Assembly (NCBI GenBank): GCA_036365145.1
Contig: JAEOAD010000040.1
Span: 14,168,501-14,232,500, forward strand
DNA: 64,000 nt
Reading direction: 5' to 3'
Origin: Orientallactaga sibirica
Taxonomy: Eukaryota; Chordata; Mammalia; Rodentia; Dipodidae
In this document: piece after piece, positions 11,091-21,679 of the stretch
How positions within the stretch are numbered: position 1 is the stretch's first letter
How the letters are laid out: the number at the start of each line of letters is the position of its first letter
The notes under the pieces: model-generated
What the model was told of the DNA's origin: nothing
Databases searched by the model: none
The model's input: the letters and a program-made list of their open reading frames with translations, nothing else
Position numbers and translations under genes: made by a program

Positions 11091-11641
11091 GCCTGGCTAA
11101 AATTTACTTAAGATATGTTTAACACAGTATCTGACATATAGTGGGCATTCAATACACATTTGTCACATGAATGACAACCTAAACGTGTCCCAATGTTTCA
11201 GGTTCAAGATAACCATTTTATTAATGGCAACTAAAATAAATAGAAGCCATTAGCTTAATCTCAGGGAACCAGCCCAAAGGAGGAAGTCAGACTTGTGCAC
11301 CCAGAAAAAAACAAAAAAAAATCTCTAATGAGATGGCCACTCTATGGAGAACAGAACAACTTTTTGGTTCCTATCTGACACCATGTATCTTCATAAACAT
11401 GAAAAGGAAAACAACCGGCAACTCTACCATCGTAAGAAATTTAGCCAAAGCAATGTAATAGCTTTAAATGAAGATAGTGATGCAATTAACCATTTGTTTT
11501 AACATTCTTGCCCCTATTAAAGTCATTCAAAGAAACAGGGTCAGTAATAACATGAAGTCAATTTTCTCTCCAAATTTCTCCAAATCAGTTAATATAATGG
11601 CAGTTATCTGTCACTAATTAAAAAAAAAATAATGCTTATGT

Positions 11642-11836
11642 GGGGCTGGAGAGATGGCTCAGCAGTTTAGGCGCTTGCTTGTAAAGCCTAAAGGCCCAGG
11701 TTCAATTCCCCAGTACCCACGTAAAGCCAGAACACAGAGTAACACGTGCAACTGGAGTTTGTGTGCATGGCAGGAGGCCTTAGTGTGTGTTCGTTCTCAT
11801 TCTCTCTCTGCTTGTAAATAAACAGGTTTAAAAAAT
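11642..11836 (+). mobile_element. DIP SINE
   Basis: Full head; the CT stretch and tail are short. Confidence 0.9.
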
Positions 11837-11981
11837 GTTATGTGACAAACATGAACCCCTGATCCCAGTCCCAGCCGGTTCCAACTAGCCAGACATCCCA
11901 GGGGTGGCCTACTCAGGACACTCTCACACAGGGAGACCGCCACATTGAGACACATGACAATGACAGAGACAACTCACTCAC

Positions 11982-12118
11982 CTGGCTGTTCTCCTTGATC
12001 CACATTGAGGACACGGAACTAGACACATCTTTTATTGTGCACGTCACCGTCAATGTGTCCCCTTCCCTAAGAAGATAGCTTGTTTTGGGCACAGACACAA
12101 TGGGTATAGCTTTGATGG
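11982..12118 (-). CDS. KIT: KIT exon 4 (first half of Ig-like domain D3)
   Basis: Fourth exon of KIT. Acceptor TTCTAG|CCATCAAAGC and donor AACAGCCAG|GTGAGTGAG; 137 bp, the human length. With the G from exon 3 it opens with an Ala codon, then [35 protein letters not shown] and MWIKENSQ. The cysteine in TVTCTIKD is the first D3 disulfide cysteine (human C233); its partner is in exon 5. Relative to human, the segment at 243-248 is changed (S for Y243, M for T245, I for K247, K for R248). It ends on a codon boundary (phase 0), matching the phase-0 start of exon 5. Confidence 0.96.
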
Positions 12119-13449
12119 CTAGAACGAAAAGAAACATTTCCTGAAATGACTTATTCGGGGACAGCACATGGTCTTCACTTGCCTGTTTTCAACTGTGCAA
12201 CAGTTTGCGTGGAAATCTTCGGACATGGCACTAACCTAGCCATACGACTTTACAGACTGAAGACGCCAGCAGCTGAATCACTCATCTTTTGAGCAAATTC
12301 ATTATGTGGAGTGAGAAAGACAGAAAAGCCCAATATGAGATTCTTCACGCCTCTGGAAAATGCTTGTCACACACAGGTGGAAAAGCAGCCCAAGTGAAGC
12401 CATTCTCGTCTACCTCAAGGATGACCCCGAGGATGGCCTAAGGAAATGACCTACAGCTGATGACACTCTCTTCGCCCACTAAGCATGTTTCCTGGGTGGC
12501 GTACGAACACCTTGTTTGCTTATGAAAACCCCAGGCTTTAAATCATCAAAATCCCCTCGATTCAGTGAGCAGTGTTTCAAAAGCCTGAGTGAAAATGACA
12601 CTTATCAATTGAACATCTACCTAGTGATGTGGAATTAAATAACCTCAGTTAGAAAACCTAGACTACAGAGCTAGAGAGATGGCTTGGCGGTTAAGACGCT
12701 TGCCTGCAAAGTCAAAGGACCCAGCTTCGATTCCCCAGGACCCACATAAGCCAAATGCACAAAGTGGTGCATGCATCTGGAGTTCATCTGCAGTGGCTGA
12801 AAGCCCTGGTGTGCTCGTATTCTTTCCCCCCCACCTCTCTCTCAAACAAATAAAATAAAGTTTTTAAAAAAAAGAAAGGAAGAAAACCTAGACTATCTGC
12901 CAGATACTAAAAGATTCTACAAGGTGCCACAAAAAAAAGAAATCAATGAATGAATGAATAAATAAATAAAAAAGTTCCACAGGTAATTGGTACTCTTCTT
13001 CCCAGACCTCCAAGGGCTTGAGAATGCATTAAAATCAATCAGGTAAGGGGAAATCAAATTTCAAGATGAGAGCAAACTCAAGAATGAATTCCTTGCCGTC
13101 TCATCTGCACAGACTGTAATTAAAGCTTCCCATTGGGTAGGGATACTTGAAGCAATGACTCCAGGCTGGGACAACTTCAAGCTAGCGGGTTTAATGACCA
13201 CCCCCCAATCAATAACAGACATTCCCCTAACCCCCCATTGCTTAGCCAGTAATAGGCATGGACAGGTCGCTGAGGCTGGGGCTGTGATGTGAGGAATCCC
13301 CAAGCAGCTGATGTTACTTGGAAGTGGGGAGGCTAAGGAGGGCCCTATGCCCTGAGGTTCTGCGCATGGAGAGGGCCAATGGGAAGACAGAAGTCATCTC
13401 TAGGACCCAGCTCTCCACCACCCCACGAGGCATGAGCGAAGGGCCGTAC
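12119..13449 (-). other. KIT: KIT intron 3
   Basis: Short intron (1,331 bp) between the exon 3 donor GTACGG and the exon 4 acceptor. It contains one DIP SINE (12,667-12,882) and a small TGAA/TAAA run near 12,950. 12,120-12,660 and 12,980-13,449 are unique sequence with no further feature seen. Confidence 0.95.
12667..12882 (+). mobile_element. DIP SINE, full length
   Basis: Inserted in intron 3, antisense to KIT; flanks agaaaacctagactac / agaaaacctagactat. Confidence 0.92.
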
Positions 13450-13731
13450 CTGCCCTCACTTTTAGGACAAACTTGTCAGACTGAACCAGCTTGCCCTCGA
13501 GCTGGGCGGTGCAGCGGAAGCAGAGGCGATGGTAGGCACGCTTCACATTTCTGATGGTGATGCCGGCTTTGGGGTTGGGGACAAACATCAGGTCCTTGGG
13601 AAGAGCTTTCCCCTCGCACTCCCGGAGGGAATAATTGGTCATCTCTGGGTCCGTCAGAGGACAACGGACCAGTGCGTCATTATCTTCTTTCCCATACAAG
13701 GGAAGTTCAACAAGGAAATGCTTGGCAGGAT
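13450..13731 (-). CDS. KIT: KIT exon 3 (Ig-like domain D2)
   Basis: Third exon of KIT, encoding D2, which together with D1 and D3 forms the SCF-binding module. Acceptor TTTTCTAG|ATCCTGCCAAG and donor AGGGCAG|GTACGG; 282 bp, the human length. The exon starts in codon 113 (D, split G|AT) and ends with the first base of codon 207. Conserved blocks: [57 protein letters not shown] and FVLKVR. Cysteines at human positions 136, 151, 183 and 186 are all present, as D2's two disulfides need. The N130 sequon (NDT in human) reads NDA and is lost; NYS at 145 is kept. The basic residues R181, K203 and R205 are kept, while R122 is L. A SINE sits close upstream of the acceptor (13,788-13,978). Confidence 0.97.
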
Positions 13732-13787
13732 CTAGAAAAGAAACCAAGAAGTAGCAGTCTGAATGGCTGGTCAGATACTGAAAACAT

Positions 13788-13978
13788 TTTTTTTTTAATA
13801 TTTGAGAGACAGACAGAGAGAGTATCATAGCTCCAGGGCCTCCTTCCACTGCAAATGAACTCCTGACACATGCACCACTTTGTGCATCTGGCTTTACGTG
13901 GGTACTGGGGAAATCAAACCCAGGCCGTCAGGCTTTGCAAGCAAGCACCTTTAACTGCTGAGCCATCTCCCTAGCTCT
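13788..13978 (-). mobile_element. DIP SINE next to the KIT exon 3 acceptor
   Basis: Sense to KIT. Its A-tail ends about 57 bases upstream of exon 3 in gene direction; partial flanking repeat ctgaaaacatttt / ctgaaaacagtttt. Moderately diverged, so an old insertion. Confidence 0.9.
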
Positions 13979-14011
13979 GAAAACAGTTTTAAAAGATATA
14001 CTGTTGGTTGT

Positions 14012-14012
<1 letters not shown>

Positions 14013-14088
<76 letters not shown>
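14013..14088. repeat. (GT)n(GA)n compound microsatellite
   Basis: About 24 GT units followed by about 14 GA units, in intron 2. Confidence 0.97.
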
Positions 14089-14189
14089 TCAACTATGACT
14101 CCAATGACTTGTCTGTGCAAGCACAAGCAAACTTTATCCAAATAGTTTTAACAAGAGTTGACATTTTATTTTTCATATGTATGTGTCTG

Positions 14190-14857
14190 GGAGCAGGTGT
14201 GTGCAGGTACAGGTGGAAGTCGTAGGTCAAGGTTGATGTTTTCCTAAATCACTCTTCACCTTATTTTGAGATAAGGTCTGTAGCAGACAGCTTCCAGGTC
14301 TCTGAGATGAACTTCCAGACCAGGCACCGTCATGGAGGAAGGGATTTATTGAAGCTTATAGATCCAGGGTAAGTTCTACAATGGCAGAAGAAGTTGGCCC
14401 ACTTTCACAGATCCGAAGCAGAAACAGAAAAAGCCACAAGCCAAAAACGCAAAAGCCATCCCACATAGCACACTTCAGGAACCCCAGGCGGAAACACAGG
14501 CACGTTCCATTATCTTTGGACTGGAATTCCAAATCCACCACTATACCTTAGGGCTGGACCCTAAGATCTGCCCAGTGACACCTCCTCCAGCCAGATAGCT
14601 GAAAATCTAGAAGCTTTAATACACTTCCTGAATCTATTGGCGGGGGGGGCATCTATTCAAACTACCACAGAGTCTTTCTCACTGAATCTGGTTGGACTAG
14701 ATCGCCAGTAAACGCCAGGGATTCCCCAACTCTGCCTCCCCACTTCTGGGACTACAGGAACATGTCACAATACCTTGCATTTACGTCGATATGAGGGAGC
14801 CAAACTCAGGTCCTCATGCCTGAGTGACAAGCCACTGAGCCACCACCCCAGCCCCAA
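14190..14857 (-). mobile_element. B4-like composite SINE interrupted by family X
   Basis: Reversed copy in two parts: 'caggtggaagtcgtaggtcaaggttgatgt' to 'ttttgagataaggtctg' on the left, 'agatcgccagtaaacgccagggattcc' to 'gccactgagccaccaccccagccc' on the right, split by the family X element at 14,286-14,670. Confidence 0.6.
14286..14670 (+). mobile_element. Family X middle-repetitive element, copy 2
   Basis: Shares 'ggactggaa(a)tcc', 'ggaccc(t/c)a(a/g)gatc(t/c)gccca' and 'ctattcaaactaccac' with copy 4 at 41,058. Inserted into an older B4-like SINE. Confidence 0.65.
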
Positions 14858-15979
14858 GTTAACATTTATTAAGCACTCCATGTGGCATGCACTAAGGCTG
14901 CACAAGTCCACACTTTTAATTTAACCTTCAAAATACTTCCGTGGGATCAGTACTCAAGTTGAGCATTCCCTGTGCAAAATGCTTAGCGCCAGAAGCACTT
15001 GAGATTTTAGTTTTTCTGTTCTGGATTGTGGACTATTTACTTGCAGACTTTACCAGTTGGGTATACCTAATCTGAAACTCCCAAAATCCAAACCTTTTTC
15101 AGTGTCAAGCCCGACACCCAAAGGTTTCACATTTCAGAGTTATTTCTGGGATTTTGGATGGTTTGATCTGTAGCACTACCACCATCTATGGATGAACAAA
15201 CTGAGGTCCTAACACCCGATTCCCCTTAAGTGACACGTCTGCAAACTGCTAAGCAGAACCCAAACCCTGGAAGTCTGTTAACAAACTTTGAGTTCAAAAC
15301 CCTAAGAACAAATGACTTATTATTAAGTACTTTTCTACAACAGACAATACTCCAAGGAGCATCGGCCAAAATAAGTTAACCTGGTAACTACTAAATAGGG
15401 GCAGAGAGAGGTGTCCTTCCTTCTTAAGACCTGTGTGGGATGACTTTCTAGAGCTGCCAGACCCCACACTGCACAGCTTCTTAGAGAGTCCAGAAGGCAG
15501 CCCTCAGCAGACCAGCTGCTCCAAATAGCACGTGAAGCCTCACTCTACTCATACCCTGCAAGGACACGTGCAGAGAACTTCTAGAATCATGGTGAGAGAC
15601 TGAGCGTCGGGCCTGCCATGGCAGATACTTCACTGTCTAAGCAGGGACACTCTGAGATCGAAAGGACACGAGGAATCGGTACACCAGGAACACTAGGCTC
15701 CATATGTTGGCAGGACGTATACAGACCGGGAATGGCCCCGGCAAACAGGGTAACATTGGCGCCTCCAGCAGACACAGTAGGCTGCGGCTCCCTAGGTGAT
15801 GACCACAAGTGGGGAATCCAAGAGACAACACCACCACTCCATTTTCAAAGTGTCCTTTCACCTGAAAATCAGATGTCCCAATTAGGGGTAGAAGGGGGGA
15901 TGGAATCTGTCACCATTAAAATAGACTGGGTCTTATCATTCAAGGAAAAACAAAAAAACCAAAAAACAAACCCATAAAA

Positions 15980-16147
15980 GCCGGGCGTGGTGGCGCACGC
16001 CTTTAATCCCAGCACTCGGGAGGCAGAGGTAGGAGGATCGCTGAGAGTTCGAGGCCACCCTGAGACTACATAGTGAATTCCAGATCAGCCTGGACCAGAG
16101 TGAGACCCTACCTTGCAAAACCAAAAAAAAAAAAAAAAAAAAAAAAA
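15980..16147 (+). mobile_element. B1 SINE, full length
   Basis: Close to the consensus, with a long A-tail; flanking repeat aacccataa on both sides. Confidence 0.93.
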
Positions 16148-17066
16148 CCCATAAGCCTTCATGATCAAACTATGATCAGCAGCCAGTTGGTTATCTGTCT
16201 GGTCTACATGTTCCCAGTTATCTGAGCGTAGCTCCTCCAACAAGGCCCTGTTTCTCCTCCTCGTGGTCCAAACATCTTATATCGGCATCTGTGGAGGACA
16301 GTTCCGCGATGGGACTTTCCTCGTGCTTTCTTCGTGGGAGTTACGAGGTGTTTCGGCTAACTCTGCAGTCTCGCCCAGTGTGCAACTGTCTGCTCATCCG
16401 ATTAATAAGCACACCGGTACTTGATCACCACCTGGAAGTTACAGAATACCCTCTCACACGTCACCCCACGGCACCAGGGTCGGCTTGACAATTACAGAGC
16501 CGAACCCCAAAGCTAAGCTGTGGCTTATCTGTGAGACCTTCTCCTCCGCTGCCCACACAGGAAAAAGACAGCTGATAAACTAGAATGAGGCATAGTCAAC
16601 TTCACGTCAGTCTTCCAAGACTGTTTTATTAACCCCTGATTGAGCATATGAGGATGCATATAATTGTGACCCCCCTGCATCAACTTTAAGGAAGACAGAG
16701 CTGGTCATTTTAGCCAAGGATCACAGTGAGGAAACAAGGACTCTGGATGGCTAATCTCCAATGAATGAGAAATGTGCCCATTATTCATTCAAAATATGAC
16801 AAGTCTATAAATGACAGGCCTAGACCTGGCATGCCCAGGACTTGATTTCTTTTCCTAGGGTTTGGGTGTGTCTCTTAAATATCACTTGACCTGTTTTTTA
16901 TATCAACCAAAGGATATGACCCTGTCTGGCACAAAAAAAAAAGACACAGAGAGAGAGAGAGAGAGAGAGACATGGAAATTCAACTGTCACACTTCTTTTT
17001 GTTTGTTTATAAGAGGTTATATACTGGTATAAAGGGACCTAATAAAAAACTAAAAAAGTAAAAAAG

Positions 17067-17262
17067 CAGACTGGAAAGATGGCTCAGTCATTAAAGGTGC
17101 TTGCTCACAAAGTCTGATGGCCCAAGTTCAATTCTCCAGTACTCATGTAAAGCCAGATGCACAAAATGGCACATGAGTCTGGAGTTCATGTGCAATGGCA
17201 GGAGCCCCTGTCACACCTATGCTCACTCTTTGTCCCCCCCCCATAAATACTTTTTAAAAAAA
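17067..17262 (+). mobile_element. DIP SINE
   Basis: Slightly diverged head (ctggaaagatggctcagtcatt). Tail-to-tail with the next copy. Confidence 0.88.
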
Positions 17263-17486
17263 AATATTATTATTTTTTTTTGAGAGCAACAGACATAGAG
17301 AAAAAGGCAGATAGATGGAGAGAGAATGGACGTGCCAGGGCCTCCAGCCACTGCAAACAAACTCCAGATAATGTGCGCCACCTTGTGCATCTGGCTTACA
17401 CGTGGGCCCTGGGGAATCAAGCCTTGAACTGGGGTCCTTAGGCTTCACAGGCAAGTGCTTAACCACTAAACCATCTCTCCAGGCTC
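17263..17486 (-). mobile_element. DIP SINE, full length
   Basis: Reverse copy whose tail abuts the tail of the preceding one, giving an inverted pair. Confidence 0.92.
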
Positions 17487-17974
17487 CAAATACATATTTT
17501 TAAAAATAAATAAATAAATAAATACAGGGATCTAACACAGAGAAGGGATGCTTAGCTGTCTGAGTTGTTTCTCTGGAATTTGCTCCCTTAAAGTAGGGCC
17601 AAATCTTTTGAAGTGCTGGTCTGTTTTAGGCCTTTAGAGGTCTTTGGCTCCCTGAAGTGTCTTTACTAAGTGGAACTATTGAGTATCTCAAGGCATTAAA
17701 ATCCAGCTTTCCCAAAGGGCCTAATTTATTCTCAGGGTTGACTCCAAGCACCGGGACAAATGGCTGCTAAATACATTGTAATCCAGGGAGGGAGAGTATG
17801 CCCAGCCTTGCAGACGCCCCAGCCAAGGTCACACTCACAGCCACCGTGAAGCAAAAGATGGGGAAAAACAGGCGGGAAATGTATATGTCAGGCCTTCTAG
17901 AGCCAGTTATCTATTCAAGAAGAGCGGGAAGGGAGCGCTCTCCAGCGTGGCATCCCAGAAAACCAAGAGCTTAC

Positions 17975-18244
17975 CTCTCACGAACACGTAGATGGAGCTG
18001 CTGAGGCCGCCCCTGTTGATGCACGTGTAATTGCCCGTGTGGGTGGCCTCGGCTTTCTCGCGAACCCACTCGCTGTTCCTGCTCTCGCTCCTCTCACTCA
18101 CGCTCTCAAACGTCCATTTCGCAAAGCTGGGGTCAGAGCACAGCAGCCTGATGGTGTCGCCGGCACTGACGGTCAGCTCTGGCCGCGCCGGCTCAATGGA
18201 CGGAGGGGACGGTTCCCTCGGACTCACAGATGGCTGAGAAGAGC
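17975..18244 (-). CDS. KIT: KIT exon 2 (Ig-like domain D1)
   Basis: Second coding exon of the stem cell factor receptor, a type III receptor tyrosine kinase of the plasma membrane. The minus strand reads acceptor TTGGCAG|GCTCTTCTCAG and donor GTGAGAG|GTAAGC; the length of 270 bp equals human exon 2. It encodes human-numbered residues 23 to 113: the mature N-terminus ([14 protein letters not shown]) and nearly all of D1. The disulfide cysteines C58 (RLLCSDP) and C97 (NYTCINR), the KWTFE strand and the EKAEAT motif are present, and the exon ends with SSSIYVFVR plus the first base of codon 113. There is no indel relative to human. The loop at 70-80 is divergent ([11 protein letters not shown]), and K94 to N creates an NYT glycosylation sequon. 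The Ig fold, the neighbouring exons and the phases make the identification secure. Confidence 0.97.
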
Positions 18245-18800
18245 CTGCCAAGGGAAACAAGGGCCTTGTTGAGCATGCTCTTCCTTCGAGAAAGCAAGCG
18301 TCTCTTCCAGTACTGTGTGCCATCTTCTTTCTGCATACCCTACAAGAAAAATAGGGCAACACTGCCCTGCTATTTATGGCTGGAGAGGGGAGCTCTGGCT
18401 GACGTTCCTGAAGTCTGTCTAGAAAGTTATTTCTGCAACCCTCAAGGAGTCCTCTGGGTCACTTGGTCACATGTGGTGTCCAAGCCAGACTTAGCTGAAT
18501 GTCACAGGCTTCTTTGGGTTAAACGTACACCAGGGTCAAGTCTCCACTGACAACCAGTCATCTCGAAGGCACGGATATGCTGACAGTCGGGTTAGGAAGA
18601 ACAGCAGCGACAAGATCTCACACTATGAGATCAGCTGCTCAGTTCACTCTTTTGGCTGAGTATGTATGAACATAGCATCCTTTTGTTTTTCTTCAAACTC
18701 TGTGGATTCAATTATTCTCATATAACTCTCATTACATGGCAATGCTCACCCAAAACACTACTCATGAATCTGCCAATTGTAAGACCAAAGATAATAATCC

Positions 18801-19045
18801 CAGCCGAGCATGGCGGTGCACACCTTTACTCCCAGCACTTGGGAGGGAGGCAGAGGTAGGAGGATCGCTGTGAGTTCGAGGCCACCCTGAGACTACATAG
18901 TGAATTCCAGGTCAGCCTGGGATAGAGTAAGACCCTACCTTGGAAAACCCAAAAGGAGATGGGGAAGCGGAGAGGGAGAGACTACATAGTGAATTCCAGG
19001 TCAGCCTGGGATAGAGTAAGACCCTACCTTGGAAAACCCAAAAGG
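18801..19045 (+). mobile_element. B1 SINE with duplicated 3' part
   Basis: The segment from 'gactacatagtgaattcc' to the tail occurs twice, at 18,891 and 18,980 (offset 89 bp), almost identically. Confidence 0.92.
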
Positions 19046-19162
19046 AGAAGGAGGGGGAAAGGAAGAGGAGAGAAAAACATTATACCAGATGCAGGGTAAA
19101 GTTCATGTGAGTGTGACACATGGTCTTTATGTAGACTCTAAAGCTTAAAGAACTGTGTACTC

Positions 19163-19393
19163 CAGGACACAGGGATAGTTCAGCGGTTAAAGGCGCTTGC
19201 TTGCAAATCAGGATGGTTCAGGTGGTTCAATTCCCCAGAACTCACATAAAAACCCAATGAACAAAGAGGCACATGTGCTTGGAGTTCGTTTGCACTAGCA
19301 GGAGGCTGTGGCATGCCCATACTCACTTTTTGTCTCCTTTCTCTCTGTTCTGCCAACGAATAAATTAAAATACTATTGAAAAAAAAAAAAAGA
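19163..19393 (+). mobile_element. DIP SINE
   Basis: B-box region disturbed by a small insertion (atggttcaggtggttcaattcc). Confidence 0.88.
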
Positions 19394-19396
19394 AGA

Positions 19397-19552
19397 AGCT
19401 GGGTGTGGTGGCGCACACCTTTAATCCCAGCACTTGGGAGGCAGAGGTAGGAGGATCCCCATGAGTTCAAGGCCACCCTGAGACTACAAAGTGAATTCCA
19501 GGTTAGCCTGAGCTAGAGTGAGACCCTAACTAAAAAAAAAAAAAAAAAAAAG
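19397..19552 (+). mobile_element. B1 SINE, full length
   Basis: Inserted in the A-tail of the preceding DIP. Confidence 0.92.
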
Positions 19553-20287
19553 AGCTGTGCTCAGTGCCAAAATAAGTAAAATATAGTTCTAAGTTTATTT
19601 ATTTTATTTGTATTTATTTATCCATTTATTTATTTTTGCTGAGGTTTAGGCTGTACCTTGACTCTAGGGGAGGTGGTGACAGTGATGGTGGTGGTGCTGG
19701 TGCTGGAGGCGGTGAGAGAGGCCTTTGGGAACTAGCCTGGCTGTAAAAGAGGATTCCTTGTGAACCCTGTGGAAGGTTAGACTGGAGTGTGGAATCGATC
19801 CATCAGCAAGAGCCTCACAACCTGGGCATAAGCCCTTGGTATCATCGTAGAGACCAGAGAGATGCACTCTTAAGTTTTTCAGACACACACCAACCTGAGA
19901 CCAATTTGATACCAGGCAATCAATTGATCTAAGGAAAGGAGTTAAAAGTCTCGTACACAGGCGAGAGTTCATGACCACCTACAGGAAAATGTTGAGATTA
20001 AAGAGGAAGCGGTTTAAGGTACTGTCAGAAGAAACACACGTTAACGATTTGTAATGAACTTTTAAAAAAAAAACACAGGCCTACAAAGATGCCCTGGGTG
20101 AGGGAGGGACGGAAAGAAAGGCCCTGGGTGGGGTGGGCGGAGATGGTCCCTTAACCCACCTCTCTAAGGGCTTTCGATTACTTCCGCAGGATAGTGGGGA
20201 AAATGGTTCGTGCGAAGACAACTTATGACTCCTTCCACACCCATCTGAGCTACAGAAAGACTGACCTAAACTACCTGTCGCAGTCAG

Positions 20288-20632
20288 GTTCGCATTGCTG
20301 GCAGAAATCACCCAACCAAGAACAGCTTTTTTGGGAGGGAAGGGTTTATTTTGGCTTACACACTCAAGGGGAAGCTCCTTGATGGCAGGGAAAAAACAAT
20401 GGCATAAGGAGAGGGGGAACATCACCCCCTGGCCACCATCAGGTGGACAATAGCAACAGGAGAATGTGCCAAACACTGGCAAGGGACACTGGCTCTAATA
20501 CCTATAAACCCACCCCCAACATTACACTGCCTCCAGGAGGTGTTAATTCCCAAATCCCCATCAGCTGGAGACCTAGCACTCAGAACACCTAAGTTTATGT
20601 GGAACACCTGAACCAAACCACCGCACTACCCA
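20288..20632 (+). mobile_element. Family X middle-repetitive element, copy 3
   Basis: Close partner of copy 1: 'ggcttacacactcaaggggaagctcc', 'gccaccatcaggtggacaatagcaacaggaga', 'ggaacacctgaaccaaacca'. Confidence 0.65.
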
Positions 20633-20909
20633 AAGCTCATGAAAAGAGGGACCAGTGGTGGGGGCAGCAAAGAGCATGGGTAGGGCGGTAGGGAGGGGCA
20701 GTCACACAGGAAGTTCACAAGTTCAAGCTCGGGGTGGCAAGGGTAGGGAGACTGGATCAGAGAGAGGTTGTGACAAGAGCTTCGAACTGTTTGCACCTGC
20801 TAGCTAGTGAGGGAATGACTCTCAGGGGATTGACTGCTTATGACTGGAAATTCAGATGATCCTGGGACAGGAATGATTTAGAATGGAATCGTAAGAAAAA
20901 CCAAACACA

Positions 20910-21117
20910 GGGCTGGAGAGATGGCTTAGTGGTTAAGGTGCTATCCAGCAAAGCTAAAGGACCCAGGTTCGATTCCCCAATACCCATGTAAAGCCATATG
21001 CACATGGTGGTGCATACGTCTGGAGTTCGGTTCCAGTGGCAAGAGGCCCTGGTGTGCCCATTCTGTCTGTCTCTGTCTGTCTCTCTCAAATAAATAAATT
21101 CATTAATTTTTTTACAA
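20910..21117 (+). mobile_element. DIP SINE, full length
   Basis: Flanks aaaaaccaaacaca / aaaacaccaaacacc. Confidence 0.92.
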
Positions 21118-21176
21118 AACACCAAACACCCAACTTCAAGAAGAGTAGGAAGTAGAGTCATAGAGATTTTTAAAAT

Positions 21177-21431
21177 TTTTTTTTTGAGAGAGACACAGAG
21201 AGAGAGAGGGAGAGGAAGACCGATAGAGATGGGCGCGCCACCAGCTTCTCAGCTGCTGAGAACGAAATCCAGATGCGTGCACCCCCTTGTGGTCAAGTGT
21301 GGCATTGCGCCCTTGCATCACTTTGCATCTGGCTAAACGTGGGACCTGGAGATTGGAACCGCTAGAGACTGGAACCAGCCTTCTTAGACTTAGGAGGCAG
21401 GCGTCTTAACAGCTAAGCCATCTCTCCAGCC
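21177..21431 (-). mobile_element. Long DIP subfamily SINE, copy 1
   Basis: DIP head and tail with a longer body: extra 'caagtgtggcattgcgcccttgcatcactttg' and the doubled 'gattggaaccgctagagactggaacc'. See the two other copies at 46,677 and 48,187. Confidence 0.9.
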
Positions 21432-21679
21432 TGAGATTTTTTTTTTTTTTTAAGAACTGCTAAAATGGATAAAGACTAAAGCAGAGGAAAAAATGTGCCA
21501 GAGTGAAAACGGGGTTCTGAGGGCAGGCACCATGCATAGCGAGGCCTCAGGCCATGAACAAGTTCTCTAAGACATCCCTGGGAACCTGAGGGCACAGTTT
21601 CAGCAGAGTGGGATGGCAGTTTCAAGTCTACAACTCCCCTTCAATTCTGTCAGGAGAAATCGATCAATTAATCAATCCA

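Larger units (their letters stand above)
6362..11981 (-). other. KIT: KIT intron 4
   Basis: 5,620 bp between exon 4 (donor GTGAGT) and exon 5. Repeats cluster at 7,260-9,580 and 10,378-11,090. 9,581-10,377 and 11,091-11,640 are unique, AT-rich and without a recognisable gene. Confidence 0.95.
13732..17974 (-). other. KIT: KIT intron 2
   Basis: Bounded by the exon 2 donor GTAAGC and the exon 3 acceptor TTTCTTTTCTAG. It holds DIP, B1, B4 and family X copies and a GT/GA microsatellite. 14,860-15,975, 16,150-17,060 and 17,500-17,970 show no repeat or gene I recognise. Between the DIP at 13,788 and exon 3 remain about 56 bases with a good branch-point candidate (TCTGACC) and the native pyrimidine tract. 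Confidence 0.95.

Noticed and set aside
18031..18362. Plus-strand open frames over KIT exon 2
   Set aside because: They are antisense shadows of the exon; the minus-strand frame matches KIT with correct splice sites and phases.
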